Of a stretch of 64,000 nt of DNA, positions 49,901 through 62,000 are shown in pieces. Every line of letters begins with the position of its first letter. Within the stretch, counting starts at the first letter, position 1. Source of the stretch: Archilochus colubris (Eukaryota > Chordata > Aves > Apodiformes > Trochilidae); assembly GCA_023079485.1 (NCBI GenBank), contig CM041109.1, positions 310,001-374,000 on the forward strand. Reading direction: 5' to 3'. The translations under genes were made by a program, and so were the position numbers. The notes under the pieces were generated by a model. The model did not search any database and was not told the DNA's origin. It was given only the letters and a program-made list of their open reading frames with translations.

Positions 49901-51040
49901 AAATGTGACACTGGGGACATGGGGGACATGGGGGACATGGGGGACATGGGGGTGACACACACCAGGGCCATCTACCAGAAAGCCATCGAGGTTTGGGGAC
50001 ATTGGGGACGTTGGGGACACTGGGGGGGACATGGGGGGAATGGGGGGGGCACAGGGGGTTGGGGGGAAATGGGGGGAAATGGGGGATGTGGGGAATGGGG
50101 ACATGGGGGACATGGGGGTGACACACAGCAGGGCCATCTACCAGAAAGCCATCGAGGTCTGGGGACACTGGGGACATTGGGGACATTGGGGACATTGGGG
50201 GGGGCACAGGGTGATGGGGGGAAATGGGGGGAATGGGGGGAAATGGGGGGAAATGGGACACTGGGAGGAATGGGGACACTGGGGACATGGGGGTGACACA
50301 CAGCAGGGCCATCTACCAGAAAGCCATCGAGGTCTGGGGACATTGGGGACACTGGGGACACTGGGGGGGACATGGGGACATTGGGGGGGACACGGGGGGA
50401 TGGGGGGAAATGGGGAGAAATGGGGGGAAATGGGGGATGGAGGGGATTGGGGACATGGGGGACATGGGGGACATGGGGGACACACAGCAAGGCCATCTAC
50501 CAGAAAGCCATCGAGGTTTGGGGACATTGGGGACATTGGGGGACATTGGGGGATGGGGGGGGCACAGGGGGTTGGGGGGAAATGGGACACTGGGGACATG
50601 GGGACATGGGGTGACACACAGCAGGGCCATCTCCAGAAAGCCATCGAGGTCTGGGGACATTGGGGACATTGGGGGGGACATTGGGGGATGGGGGGGGCAC
50701 AGGGGGTTGGGGGGAAATGGGACACTGGGGACATGGGGGACATGGGGGTGACACACAGCAGGGCCATCTACCAGAAAGCCATCGAGGTCTGGGGACATTG
50801 GGGACATTGGGGACACTGGGGGGGACATGGGGACATTGGGGGGGGCACGGGGGGATGGGGGGAATGGGGAGAAATGGGGGCAATGGGGGATGGGGGGATT
50901 GGGGACATGGGGGTGACACACAGCAGGGCCATCTGCCAGAAAGCCATCGAGGTTTGGGGACGTTGGGGACATTGGGGACATGGGGGGGACATGGGGGGAT
51001 GGGGGGAAGTGGGGGGACAAGGGGGATGGGGAGGTATTTG
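43916..51040 (+). repeat. I11 first array: about 41 copies of the E11 3' end plus donor
   Basis: Units average ~170 bp: GACACACAGCAGGGCCATCT, ACCAGAAAGCCATCGAG|GTC, then TGGGGACATTGGGGACATTG and GGGAAATGGGGGGAATGGGG. The exon part encodes TH(T/S/A)RAIYQKAIE as in E11. Examples of decoy donors are 44088 and 44263. Copies between ~45830 and 47060 have small deletions. Read-through from E11 stops at 44227. Confidence 0.95.
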
Positions 51041-52188
51041 GGATATGGGGGATGTCCCCTGCTGTCCTCCTGTCCCCTGATGTCCCCTGCTGTCCCCATG
51101 TCCCCTGATGCCCCCTTGTCCCCTGCTGTCCCCTGCTGTCCCCTAATGTCCCCAACATCCCTGATGCCCCCCTGTCCCCCCTGTCCCCAACATCCCCAAT
51201 GTCCCCCTGTCCCCTGCTGTCCCCCTGCTGTCCCCTGCTGTCCCCCCTGTCCCCAACATCCCCAACATCCCCAATGTCCCCCCTGTCCCCTGCTGTCCCC
51301 TGATGTCCCCCCTGTCCCCTGATGCCACCTTGTCCCCATTGTCCCCTGATGCCACTCTGTCCCCTGATGTCCCCAACATCCCCAACGTCCCCCCTGTCCC
51401 CTGCTGTCCCCTGATGTCCCCATGTCCTGATGCCACCTTGTCCCCTCCTGTCCCCTGATGCCCCCTTGTCCCCCGCTGTCCCCTGCTGTCCCCTGCTGTC
51501 CCTCATGTCCCCCATGCTCCCCTGTCCCCTCATGTCCCCAACATCCCCAACGTCCCCCCTGTCCCCTCCTGTCCCCTGATGTCCCCTTGCCCCCTGCTGT
51601 CCCCTGATGCCCCCATGTCCCCTGCTGTCCCCTTGTCCCTCCTGTCCCCTGCTGTCCCCTGCTGTCCCCTGATGCCCCCCTGCCCCCCCTGTCCCCAACA
51701 TCCCCCATGTCCCTGATGCCCCCTCATGTCCCCTTGTCCCCTGCTGTCCCCTGATGTCCCCATGTCCCCCATGTCCCCAACATCCCCAATGTCCCCCCTG
51801 TCCCCTGCTGTCCCCTGATGCCCCCTTGTCCCCTGATGTCCCCAACATCCCCAACGTCCCTGCTGTCCCCCCTGTCCCCCCTGTCCCCCCTGTCCCCCCT
51901 GTCCCCAACATCCCCAATATCCCTGATGTCCTGTCCCCTGCTGTCCCCACCCATCCCCCATGCCTGTGCCCCCTACCTGCTGTCCCTGATGTCCCCTGCT
52001 GTCCCCTGTCCCCCCTGTCCCCCCTGTCCCCCCTGTCCCCAACATCCCCGATGTCCCCTTGCCCCCTGCTGTCCCCTGATGTCCCCAACATCCCTGATGC
52101 CCCCCTGTCCCCTGATGCCCCCAACATCCCCAATGTCCCTGCTGTCCCCTGCTGTCCCCTGATGTCCCCATGTCCCCGATGTCCCCAG
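51041..52188 (+). repeat. I11 second array: CCCCTGCTGTCCCCTGATGT repeat
   Basis: C-rich units of TGTCCCCTGCTGTCCCCTGA and TGTCCCCAACATCCCCAATG form a ~1.1 kb tract ending in the E12 acceptor GATGTCCCCAG. Confidence 0.9.
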
Positions 52189-52311
52189 GAGCTTGGTGAC
52201 GACGCCGCCCGGGACCTTTGTCTGCGTTTCGCGGAGCTGGAGACGCGGCTGGGGGAGGTGGATCGGGCCCGGGCCATCTACACCTACTGTGCCCAGATCT
52301 GTGACCCCAGG
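52189..52311 (+). CDS. XAB2: XAB2 exon E12 (residues 548-588)
   Basis: This exon encodes 41 residues, ELGDDAARDLCLRFAELETR followed by LGEVDRARAIYTYCAQICDP and R, a HAT repeat ending in the family's ARAIY-CSQICDPR signature. The acceptor is GATGTCCCCAG at 52188 and the donor AGG|GTCAGC at 52312, both phase 0. Residue 1 is Glu where I recall Val in human (AIE-VLSDE); an alternative acceptor would be needed to restore Val and none is obvious. The exon is complete and its flanking arrays carry no recognisable exon fragment. Confidence 0.96.
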
Positions 52312-53560
52312 GTCAGCACCCATGGGTGGGGGGGCACCCATGGGGGGGGGGGGGCACCTATAGGTGGGGGGGCATCCCTGGAGGGCACCCATGGGGAGGG
52401 GGAACCCATGGGGGGCACCTGTGGGGAGGGAGAGAACCTATGGCCCCACAGCCATGGGTGGGGGGCACCTATGGGTGGGGGGCACCTATGGGTGGGGGGC
52501 CACCTATGGGTGGGGGGCATCCCCAGGGGGCACCCGTGGGGAGGGGGAACCCATGGGGAGAGAACCTATGGCCCCACAGCCATGGGTGGGGGGCACCTAT
52601 GGGTGGGGGGCACCTATGGGTGGGGGGGGGGCACCTATGGGTGGGGGAGCATCCCCAGGGGGCACCCATGAGGAGGGGGAACCCATGGGGGGCACCTGTT
52701 GGGAGGGAGAGAACCTATGGCCCCACAGCCATGGGTGGGGGGCACCTATGGGTGGGGGGCACCTATGGGTGGGGGGCGGCACCTATGGGTGGGGGAGCAT
52801 CCCCGTGGGGCACCCATGGGGAGGGGGAACCCATGGGGGGCACCTGTGGGGAGGGAGAGAACCTATGGCCCCACAGCCATGGGTGGGGGCACCTATGGGT
52901 GGGGGCACCTGGTGGGGGGCACTAGGATCTGGGGGCACCCATGGGGAGGGGGAACCCCTGGGGGGCACCTGTAGGGAGAGAGAGAACCTATGGCCCCACA
53001 GCCATGGGTGGGGGGCACCTATGGGTGGGGGGGCACCTATGGGTGGGGGGGCATCCCTAGGGGGCACCCGTGGGGAGGGGGAACCCATGGGGGGCACCTG
53101 TGGGGAGGGAGAGAACCTATGGCCCCACAGCCATGGGTGGGGGGCACCTATGGGTGGGGGGGCACCTATGGGTGGGGGGGCATCCCCAGGGGGCACCCGT
53201 GGGGAGGGGGAACCCATGGGGGGCACCTCTGGGGAGGGAGAGAACCTATGGCCCCACCCATGGGTGGGGGGCACCTATGGGTGGGGGGGCACCTATGGGT
53301 GGGGGGGACCTCTGGGGGCACCCATGGGTGGGGGGGGCACCTATGGGTGGGGGAGCATCCCCAGGGGGCACCCATGGGGAGGGGGAACCCATGGGGGGCA
53401 CCTGTAGGGAGGGACTTATGGGGAGCTATGGCCCCACAGCCATGGGTGGGGGGCACCTATGGGTGGGGGGGGCACCTATGGGTGGGGGGCACCTATGGGT
53501 GGGGGGGCACCTCTGGGGGCACCCATAGGGAGATGGAGCCCAAGGGGGGCACCCACGGGT
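52312..53560 (+). repeat. I12 first array: ~155 bp G-rich units
   Basis: About eight units of GGGGGGCACCTATGGGTGGG, GGAGGGGGAACCCATGGGGG and AGAACCTATGGCCCCACAGC. Each unit has a CCCCACAG acceptor look-alike, but no recognisable exon fragment. Confidence 0.9.
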
Positions 53561-56500
53561 GGGGAAGCCACCAGGGGACAGCTTGGGTGTCACGGACACA
53601 TCTGGGACCCCCCCCCCCCGAGCACCCACCTGGGGGGCACCCACGGGGCAGTGTCAGGGGTGTCCCCAACATCAGGGGTGTCCCCAAAGCCACCAATGTC
53701 CCCAACACCCCCGATGTCCCCACCCCCCTCTCCCCAGGGATGTCCCCAACCCTGTCCCCCACACTGTCCCCTCGTGTCCCCCTCTGTCCCCATCACCCCA
53801 TGTCCCCAAAGTGTCCCCAAAGCCACAATGTCCCCAACACCAGGGATGTCCCCAGTGCCATCAGTGTCCCCATCACCCCCGATGTCCCCAACACCCCAAT
53901 GTCCCCAGTGCCATCAGTGTCCCCAACACCCTCAGTGTCCCCATCACCCCCAATGTCCCCACCCTTCCCTCTCCCCAGGGATGTCCCCAAGCCCTGGAGG
54001 TGTCCCCTTGACACTGTCCCCTCATTGTCCCCTCTCCCCCATCACTCCTGATGTCCCCAACACCAGGGATGTCCCCAACACCCCTCACCCCTGATGTCCC
54101 CATCACCCCCGATGTCCCCACCCTTCCCTCTCCCCAGGATGTCCCCAACCCTGTCCCCCTGACACTGTCCCCTCTGTCCCCCCGATGTCCCCAACACCAG
54201 GGATGTCCCCAACACCCTCAATGTCCCCAATGCCATCAGTGTCCCCAAAGCCATCAGTGTCCCCATCACCAAGGGTGTCCCCAGTGCCACATGGGTGCCC
54301 CTCACCCCTGATGTCCCCACCACCCCCGATGTCCCCAACACCCCCGATCTCCCCACCCTTCCCTCCCCCAATGTCCCCAACCCGGTGTCCCCCTGACGCT
54401 GTCCCCTCGATGTCCCCAACACCCCCGATGTCCCCAACACCCTCAGTGTCCCCAACACCCTCAATGTCCCCAGTGCCCTCAGTGTCCCCCTCACCCCCAA
54501 TGTCCCCATCACCCCCGATGTCCCCATGACCAGGGATGTCCCCAGTGTCACACGGGTGCCCCTCACCCCTGATGTCCCCACCCTTCCCTCTCCCCAGGGA
54601 TGTCCCCAAGCCCTGGGGTGTCCCCCTGATGCTCTCCCCTCGTTGTCCCCATCACCCCTGATGTCCCCAACACCACGGATGTCCCCAACACCATCAGTGT
54701 CCCCAAAACCATCAGTGTCCCCAACAGCAGGGATGTCCCCAACACCAGGAATGTCCCCACCACCCTTGGTGTCCCCATCACCCCCGATGTCCCCACCCTT
54801 CCCTCTCCCCAGGGATGTCCCCAAGCCCTGGGGGTGTCCCCCTGACACTGTCCCCTCGATGTCCCCCCAATGTCCCCAACACCAGGGATGTCCCCAGTGC
54901 CACATGGGTGCCCCTCACCCTTGATGTCCCCATCATCCCCGATGTCCCCAACACCCTCAATGTCCCCAAAGCCATCAGTGTCCCCAGTACCAGGAATGTC
55001 CCCAGTGCCATCAGTGTCCCCAACACCCTCGGTGTCCCCATCACCCCCGATGTCCCCAACACCCTCAATGTCCCCAAAGCCATCAGTGTCCCCATCACCA
55101 AGGGTGTCCCCAATGCCACATGGGTGCCCCTCACCCCCAATGTCCCCATCACCCCCGATGTCCCCAACACCAGGGGTGTCCCCAGCCATCAATGTCCCCA
55201 ACACCAGGGTGTCCCCAGAGCAGAACAAACCACCAATGTCCCCAGTACCAGGAATGTCCCCAAAGCCATCAATGTCCCCAAAACCCCCGATGTCCCCACC
55301 CTTCCCTCTCCCCAGGGATGTCCCCAAGCCCTGGGGGTGTCCCCCTGACACTGTCCCCTCGTTGTCCCCATCACCCCTGATGTCCCCATCACCAGGAATG
55401 TCCCCAACACCCCCAATGTCCCCAACACCAGGGATGTCCCCAGTGCCATCAGTGTCCCCAAAGCCATCAATGTCCCCATACCAGGAATGTCCCCAGTGCC
55501 ACATGGGTGCCCCTCACCCCCAATGTCCCCATCACCCCTGATGTCCCCAACACCAGGAATGTCCCCAACACCCTCAATGTCCCCAAAGCCATCAATGTCC
55601 CCAACACCAGGGATGTCCCCAGTGCCATCAGTGTCCCCAAAGCCATCAGTGTCCTCAGTACCAGGAATGTCCCCAAAACACAGTGCCCCAACACCCTCAG
55701 TGTCCCCCTCACCCCTGATGTCCCCATCACCCCCGATGTCCCCATGACCAGGGATGTCCCCAGTGTCACTGAGCCCCTCACCCCTGATGTCCCCATCACC
55801 CCCGATCTCCCCACCCTTCCCTCTCCCCAGGGATGTCCCCAAGCCCTGGGGGTGTCCCCCTGACACTGTCCCCTCGTCCCCTCTCTGTCCCCATCACTCC
55901 CGATGTCCCCAACACCAGGAGTGTCCCCAAAGCCATCAGTGTCCCCAACACCAGGGATGTCCCCACCACCCTTGGTGTCCCCATCACCCCCGATCTCCCC
56001 ACCCTTCCCTCTCCCCAGGGATGTCCCCAAGCCCTGGGGGTGTCCCCTTGACACTGTCCCCTCCTTGTCCCCCCAGTGTCCCCATCACCCCCGATGTCCC
56101 CAACACCAGGAATGTCCCCACCACCCTCAGTGTCCCCAAAGCCACCAATGTCCCCAGTACCAGGAATGTCCCCAATGCCATCAATGTCCCCAAAACCATC
56201 AGTGTCCCCATCACCAGGGATGTCCCCAGTGCCCCTCACCCCTCATGTCCCCATCACCCCCGATGTCCCCACCCTCTCCCTCCCCAGGGATGTCCCCAAG
56301 CCCTGGGGGTGTCCCCCTGACTCTGTCCCCTTGATGTCCCCAACACCCCCAATGTCCCCCTCACCCCCGATGTCCCCAACACCAGGAATGTCCCCAACAC
56401 CAGGAATGTCCCCAACACCAGGGATGTCCCCAGTGCCACATGGGTGCCCCTCACCCCTGATGTCCCCATCACCCTCGGTGTCCCCATCACCCCCGATCTC

Positions 56501-56588
56501 CCCACCCTTCCCTCTCCCCAGGGATGTCCCCAAGCCCTGGGGATGTCCCCCTGACGCTGTCCCCTCGTTGTCCCCTCTCTGTCCCCAG
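53561..56588 (+). repeat. I12 second array: GTCCCCATCACCCCCGATGT repeat
   Basis: Short C-rich units (GTCCCCAACACCAGGGATGT, GTCCCCAGTGCCATCAGTGT) with a longer block that recurs about every 150-500 nt: CCTTCCCTCTCCCCAGGGAT then CCCCAAGCCCTGGGGGTGTC. The common GTCCCCATCACC resembles the E13 boundary GTCCCCAG|ATCACCGCC with AG-A missing. Confidence 0.88.
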
Positions 56589-56760
56589 ATCACCGCCAGC
56601 TTCTGGCAGACCTGGAAGGAGTTTGAGATCCGGCACGGGAACGAGGACACGATCCGGGAGCTGCTGAGGATCAAACGCAGCGTCCAGGCCACCTACAACA
56701 CCCAGGTCAACTTCATGGCCTCCCAGATGCTCAAAGTCTACAGCAACGCCACTGGCACGG
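56589..56760 (+). CDS. XAB2: XAB2 exon E13 (residues 589-645 plus 1 nt)
   Basis: This exon encodes ITASFWQTWKEFEIRHGNED, then TIRELLRIKRSVQATYNTQV and NFMASQMLKVYSNATGT. It is the last HAT repeat and the very conserved QATYNTQVNFMASQ segment. The acceptor is CTGTCCCCAG at 56588. The donor G|GTCAGC at 56761 leaves one base (phase 1) that makes Val with TG of E14. It shares the GTCAGC donor hexamer with E12. No exon fragment is seen in the downstream array. Confidence 0.97.
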
Positions 56761-59035
56761 GTCAGCGGGGCACCCATGGGTGCTGGGGGGGCACCCATAG
56801 GGTGGGGTGGCAGCTATGGGGTGGGGGGAGGCAGCTATGGGTGCTGGGGTGGCACCTATGGGGTGGGGGAGGCACCTATGGGTGATGGGGAAGGGGTTTG
56901 GGGTGGGGAGAGAGGAGCTGAGATGGTCTGGGGGTGATAGGACGGGCACCCATGGGTGCTAGGGGTACAGGGAGGGCACCTGTGGGCGCTGGGGGGGCAC
57001 CTGTAGAGTGGGAGAGGCAGCTATGGGGTGGGGGAGGCACCTATGGGTGATGGGGAAGGGGTCTGGGGAGGGTAAAGAGGTCTGGGGGTGATAGGAGGGG
57101 TGCTGAGTGTCCAGGGAGGGCACCCATGGGTGCTGGGGTGGGTACCCGTAGGGTGGGAGAGGCAGCTATGGGGTGGGGGGAGGCAGCTATGGGGTGGGGG
57201 AGGCAGCTATGGGGTGGGGGGAGGCACCTAAGGGTGATGGGGAAGGGGTCTGGCGTGGGTAAAGAGGAGCTGAGATGGTCTGGGGGTGATGGCAGGGGCA
57301 CCCATGGGTGCTAGGGGGGCACCCATAGGGTGGGGAAGAAGCTGTGGGGTGGGGGAGGCACCTATGGGTGATGGGGAAGGGGTTTGGGGTGGGTGGAGAG
57401 GAGCTGAGATGGGTTGGGGGTGATAGGAGGGGCACCCATGGGTGCTAGGGGTCCAGGCAGGGCACCCATGGGTGCTGGGGTGGGTACCCGTAGGGTGGGG
57501 GAGGCAGCTATGGGGTGGGGGAGGCAGCTATGGGTGATGGGGAAGGGGTTTGGGGTGGGTAAAGAGGAGCTGAGATGGTCTGGGGGTGATAGGAGGGGTG
57601 CTGAGTGTCCAGGGAGGGCACCCATGGGTGCTGGGGGGGCACCCGTAGGGTGGGGAGGCAGCTATGGGGTGGGACAGGTACCTATGGGTGATGGGGAAGG
57701 GGTTTGAGGTGGGTAAAGAGGAGCTGAGATGGTCTGGGGGTGATAGGAGGGGCACCCATGGGTGCTAGGGGTACAGGGAGGGCACCCATGGGTGCTGGGG
57801 TGGGTACCTGTAGGGTGGGGAGGCAGCTATGGGGTGGGGGAGGCACCTATGGGTGATGGGGAAGGAGTTTGGGGTGGGTAGAGAGGAGCTGAGATGGTCT
57901 GGGGATGATGGCAGGGGCACCCATGGGTGCTGGGGTGGCACCTATGGGGTAGGGGAGGCAGCTGTGGGGTGGGGGAGGCAGCTATGGGGTGGGGGAGGCA
58001 CCTATGGGTGATGGGGAAGGGGTTTGGGGTGGGTAGAGAGGAGCTGAGATGGGCTGGGGGTGATGGGAGGAGCACCCATGGGTGCTAGGGGTACAGGGAG
58101 GGCACCTATGAGTGCTGGGGGGGGCACCCGTAGGGTGGGGAGGCAGCTATGGGGTGGGACAGGCACCTATGGGTGATGGGGAAGGGGTCTGGCGTGGGTA
58201 AAGAGGAGCTGAGATGGGCTGGGGGTGATAGGAGGGGCACCTATGGGTGCTAGGGGTACAGGGAGGGCACCCATGAGTGTTGGGGAGGCACCTATGGGGT
58301 GGGGGAGGCAGCTATGGGGTGGGGGGAGGCAGCTATGGGGTGGGGGAGGCACCTAAGGGTGATGGGGAAGGGGGTTGGGGTGGGTAAAGAGGAGCTGAGA
58401 TGGGCTGGGGGTGATGGGAAGGGCACCCATGGGTGCTAGGGGTCCAGGGAGAGGACCTGTGGGTGCTGGGGGGGCACCCGTAGGGTGGGGGAGGCAGCTA
58501 TGGGGTGGGGGGAGGCAGCTATGGGGTGGGACAGGCACCTATGGGTGATGGGGAAGGGGTCTGGGGTGGGTAGAGAGGAGCTGAGATGGTCTGGGGGTGA
58601 TAGGAGGGGCACCCATGGGTGCTGGGGGGGTACCTGTAGGGTGGGGAGAGGCAGCTATGGGGTGGGGGAGGCACCTATGGGTGATGGGGAAGGGGTTTGG
58701 GGTGGGTAAAGAGGAGCTGAGATGGTCTGGGGGTGATAGGAAGGGCACCCATGGGTGCTAGGGGACAAGGGCACCCATGGGTGGGGAGGCACCTATAGGG
58801 TGGGGAGGCAGCTATGGGGTGGGGGAGGCACCTAAGGGTGATGGGGAAGGGGTTTGGGGTGGGTAGAGAGGAGCTGAGATGGTCTGGGGGTGATAGGAGG
58901 GGCACCCATGGGTGCTAGGGGTCCAGGGAGGGCACCTGTGGGTGCTGGGGGGGCACCTATGGGGTGGGGGAGGCACCTATGGGTGCTGGGGAAGGGGTCC
59001 AGGGTGGTCCTGGGGGTGGGCAGAGAGGAACAGAG
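56761..59035 (+). repeat. I13 first array: ~150-190 bp G-rich units
   Basis: About 14 units of GGCACCCATGGGTGCTAGGG, GGGGAGGCAGCTATGGGGTG and AGAGGAGCTGAGATGGTCTG, with variable numbers of the GGCAGCTATGGGGTGGGGGA subunit. No exon fragments were seen. Confidence 0.9.
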
Positions 59036-62000
59036 ATGGTGCCCATGGGTGCTGTGGGTGACCCGTGGGTGCTGTGGGTGACCCATGGGTGCTGTGGGTG
59101 CCCTCTGGGTTCCATGGGTGACCTGTGGGTACTGTGGGTGCTGTGTGCTGACTCGTGGGTGCTGTGGGTGACCCGTGGGTGCTGTGGGTACCCCCTGGGT
59201 GGGTGCTCTTAGGTACTGTGGGTGCTGTGGGTGCCGTGGGTGACCCATGGGTGCCATGGGTGAGCCGTGGGTGCCATGGGTGACCCATGGGAGCTGTGAG
59301 TGCCCCCTGGGTGCTGTTGGTGACCCATGGGTGCCGTGGCTGCCGTGGGTGACCCGTGAGTGACCCATGGGTGCCATGGGTGCCCCGTGGATGCTGTGGG
59401 TGACCCGCGGATGCTCTGGGTGACCCGTGGGTGCTATGGGTGACTTCTGGGTGCCATGGGTGACCCGTGGGTGACCCGTGGGTGCTGTGGGTACCCCCTG
59501 GGTGGGTGCTCTTAGGTACTGTGGGTGCTGTGGGTGCCATGGGTGACCCATGGGTGCTGTGGGTACTGTGGGTGCCGTGGGTGACCTGTGGGTGCTGTGG
59601 GTGACCCGTGGATGCTCTGGGTGACCCGTGGGTGCTATGGGTGACTTCTGGGTGCCATGGGTGACCCGTGGGTGACCCGTGGGTGCTATGGGTGACTTCT
59701 GGGTGCCGTGGGTGACCCGTGGGTGCCATGGGTGACCCGTGGGTGACCCATGGGTGCCGTGGGTGATCCATGGGTGCCATGGGTGACCCGTGGGTGCTGT
59801 GGGTGACTCGTGGGTGACCCATGGGTGGCCCATGGGTGCTGTGGGTGACCCATGGGTACTGTGGGTGCCATGGGTGACCTGTGGGTGACCCGTGGGTGCT
59901 GTGGGTGACCTGTGGGTGCTGCGGGCGCCATGGGTGACCCGTGGGTGCTGTGGGTGACCCATGGGAGCTGTGAGTGCCCCCTGGGTGCTGTGGGTGACTT
60001 GTGGGTGCTGTGGGTGACCCGTGGGTGCTGTGGTTGACTTCTGGGTGCTGTGGGTGACTCGTGGGTGACCCATGGGTGACCCGTGGGTGCTGTGGGTACC
60101 CCCTGGGTGGGTGCTCTTAGGTACTGTGGGTGCTGTGGGTGCCATGGGTGACCCATGGGTGCTGTGGGTGACCCATGGGTGCCATGGGTGACCCGTGGGT
60201 GACCTGTGGGTGCCATGGGTGACCCATCGGTGCCGTGGGTGACCCGTGGGTGACCCGTGGGTGCTGTGGGTGACCCGTGGGTGACCCGTGGGTGCCATGG
60301 GTGCCATGGGTGACCCGTGGATGCCCCTGGGTGCTGTGGGTGCTGTGGGTGCCCCATGGGTGCTGTGGGTGACCCATGGGTACTGTGGGTGCTGTGGGTG
60401 CTCCGTGGGTTCCATGGGTGACCCATGGGTGCTGTGGGTACCCCCTGGGTGGGTGCCCTTAGGTACTATGGGTGCTGTGGGTGCCGTGGGTGACCCGTGG
60501 GTGCTGTGGGTGACTTGTGGATGCTGTGGGTGACCCATGGGTGCCATGGGTGACCCGTGGGTGCCATGGGTGACCCATGGGTACTGTGGGTGCCATGGGT
60601 GACTTGTGGGTGACCCGTGGGTGCTGTGGGTGACCTGTGGGTGCTGTGGGCGCCGTGGGTGACCCGTGGGTGCTATGGGTGACCCATGGGTGCCATGGGT
60701 GACTCGTGGGTGCCGTGGGTGACCCATGGGTGCTGTGGGTACCCCCTGGGTGGGTGCTCTTAGGTACTGTGGGTGCCATGGGTGACCCATGGGTGCTGTG
60801 GGTGACCTGTAGGTGACCCGTGGGTGCTGTGGGTGACCCATGGGAGCTGTGAGTGCCCCCTGGGTGCTGTGGGTGACTTGTGGATGCTGTGGGTGACCCA
60901 TGGGTGCTGTGGGTGACCCATGGGTGGGTGCTCTTAGGTACTATGGGTGCTGTGGGTGCCATGGGTGACCCATGGGTGCTGTGGGTGCCCTCTGGGTGTC
61001 ATGGGTGACCTGTGGGTGACCCGTGGGTGCCATGGGTGACCCATGGGTACTGTGGGTGCTGTGGGTGCCCCGTGGGTTCCATGGGTGACCCATGGGTGCT
61101 GTGGGTACCCCCTGGGTGGGTGCTCTTAGGTACTGTGGGTGCTGTGGGTGCCATGGGTGACCCATGGGTGCCATGGGTGACCCGTGGGTGCTGTGGGTGA
61201 CCCGTGGGTGACCTGTGGGTGCTGTGGGTGCCCTCTGGGTGCCATGGGTGACCCATGGGTACTGTGGGTGCTGTGGGTGCCGTGGGTGACCTGTGGGTGA
61301 CCCGTGGGTGCTGTGGGTGCCTCCTGGGTGGGTGCCCTTAGGTACTGTGGGTGCTGTGGGTGCCATGGGTGACCCGTGGGTGACCCGTGGGTGCTGTGGG
61401 TGACTTGTGGATGCTGTGGGTGACCCGTGGGTGCTGTGGGTGCTGTGGGTGACCTGTGGGTGCTGTGTGTGCCGTAGGTGACCCGTGGGTGCTATGGGTG
61501 ACCCATGGGTGCTGTGGGTGCTGTGGGCGACCTTTGGGTGACCCGTGGGTGCTGTGGGTGACCCGTGGGTGCTATGGGTGACTTCTGGGTGCCATGGGTG
61601 ACCCGTGGGTGACCCGTGGGTGCTATGGGTGACTTCTGGGTGCCGTGGGTGACTCGTGGGTGCCATGGGTGACCCATGGGTGACCTGTGGATGACCCATG
61701 GGTGCCATGGGTGACCCGTGGATGCTGTGGGTGACCCATGGGTGCCATGGGTGACCCGTGGGTGACCCATGGGAGCTGTGAGTGCCCCCTGGGTGCTGTG
61801 GGTGACTTGTGGATGCTGTGGGTGACCCGTGGGTGACCCGTGGGTGCTGTGGGTGACTTGTGGATGCTGTGGGTGACCCGTGGGTGCCATGGGTGACCCG
61901 TGGGTGCTGTGGGTGACCCGTGGGTGCTGTGGGTGACTTCTGGGTGCTGTGGGTGACTTCTGGGTGCTGTGGGTGACCCGTGGATGCTGTGGGTACCCCC

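Noticed and set aside
44060..50950. E11-derived copies as functional 25-nt micro-exons (CAGCAG|GGCC ... GAG|GTCTGG)
   Set aside because: The would-be acceptors lack any pyrimidine tract, sitting in G-rich sequence, and 25 nt would shift the frame.
43916..51040. Regularly spaced conserved repeats as a CRISPR array
   Set aside because: The conserved part is the coding end of E11 with a donor site, spacers are themselves repetitive, and the context is a eukaryotic intron.
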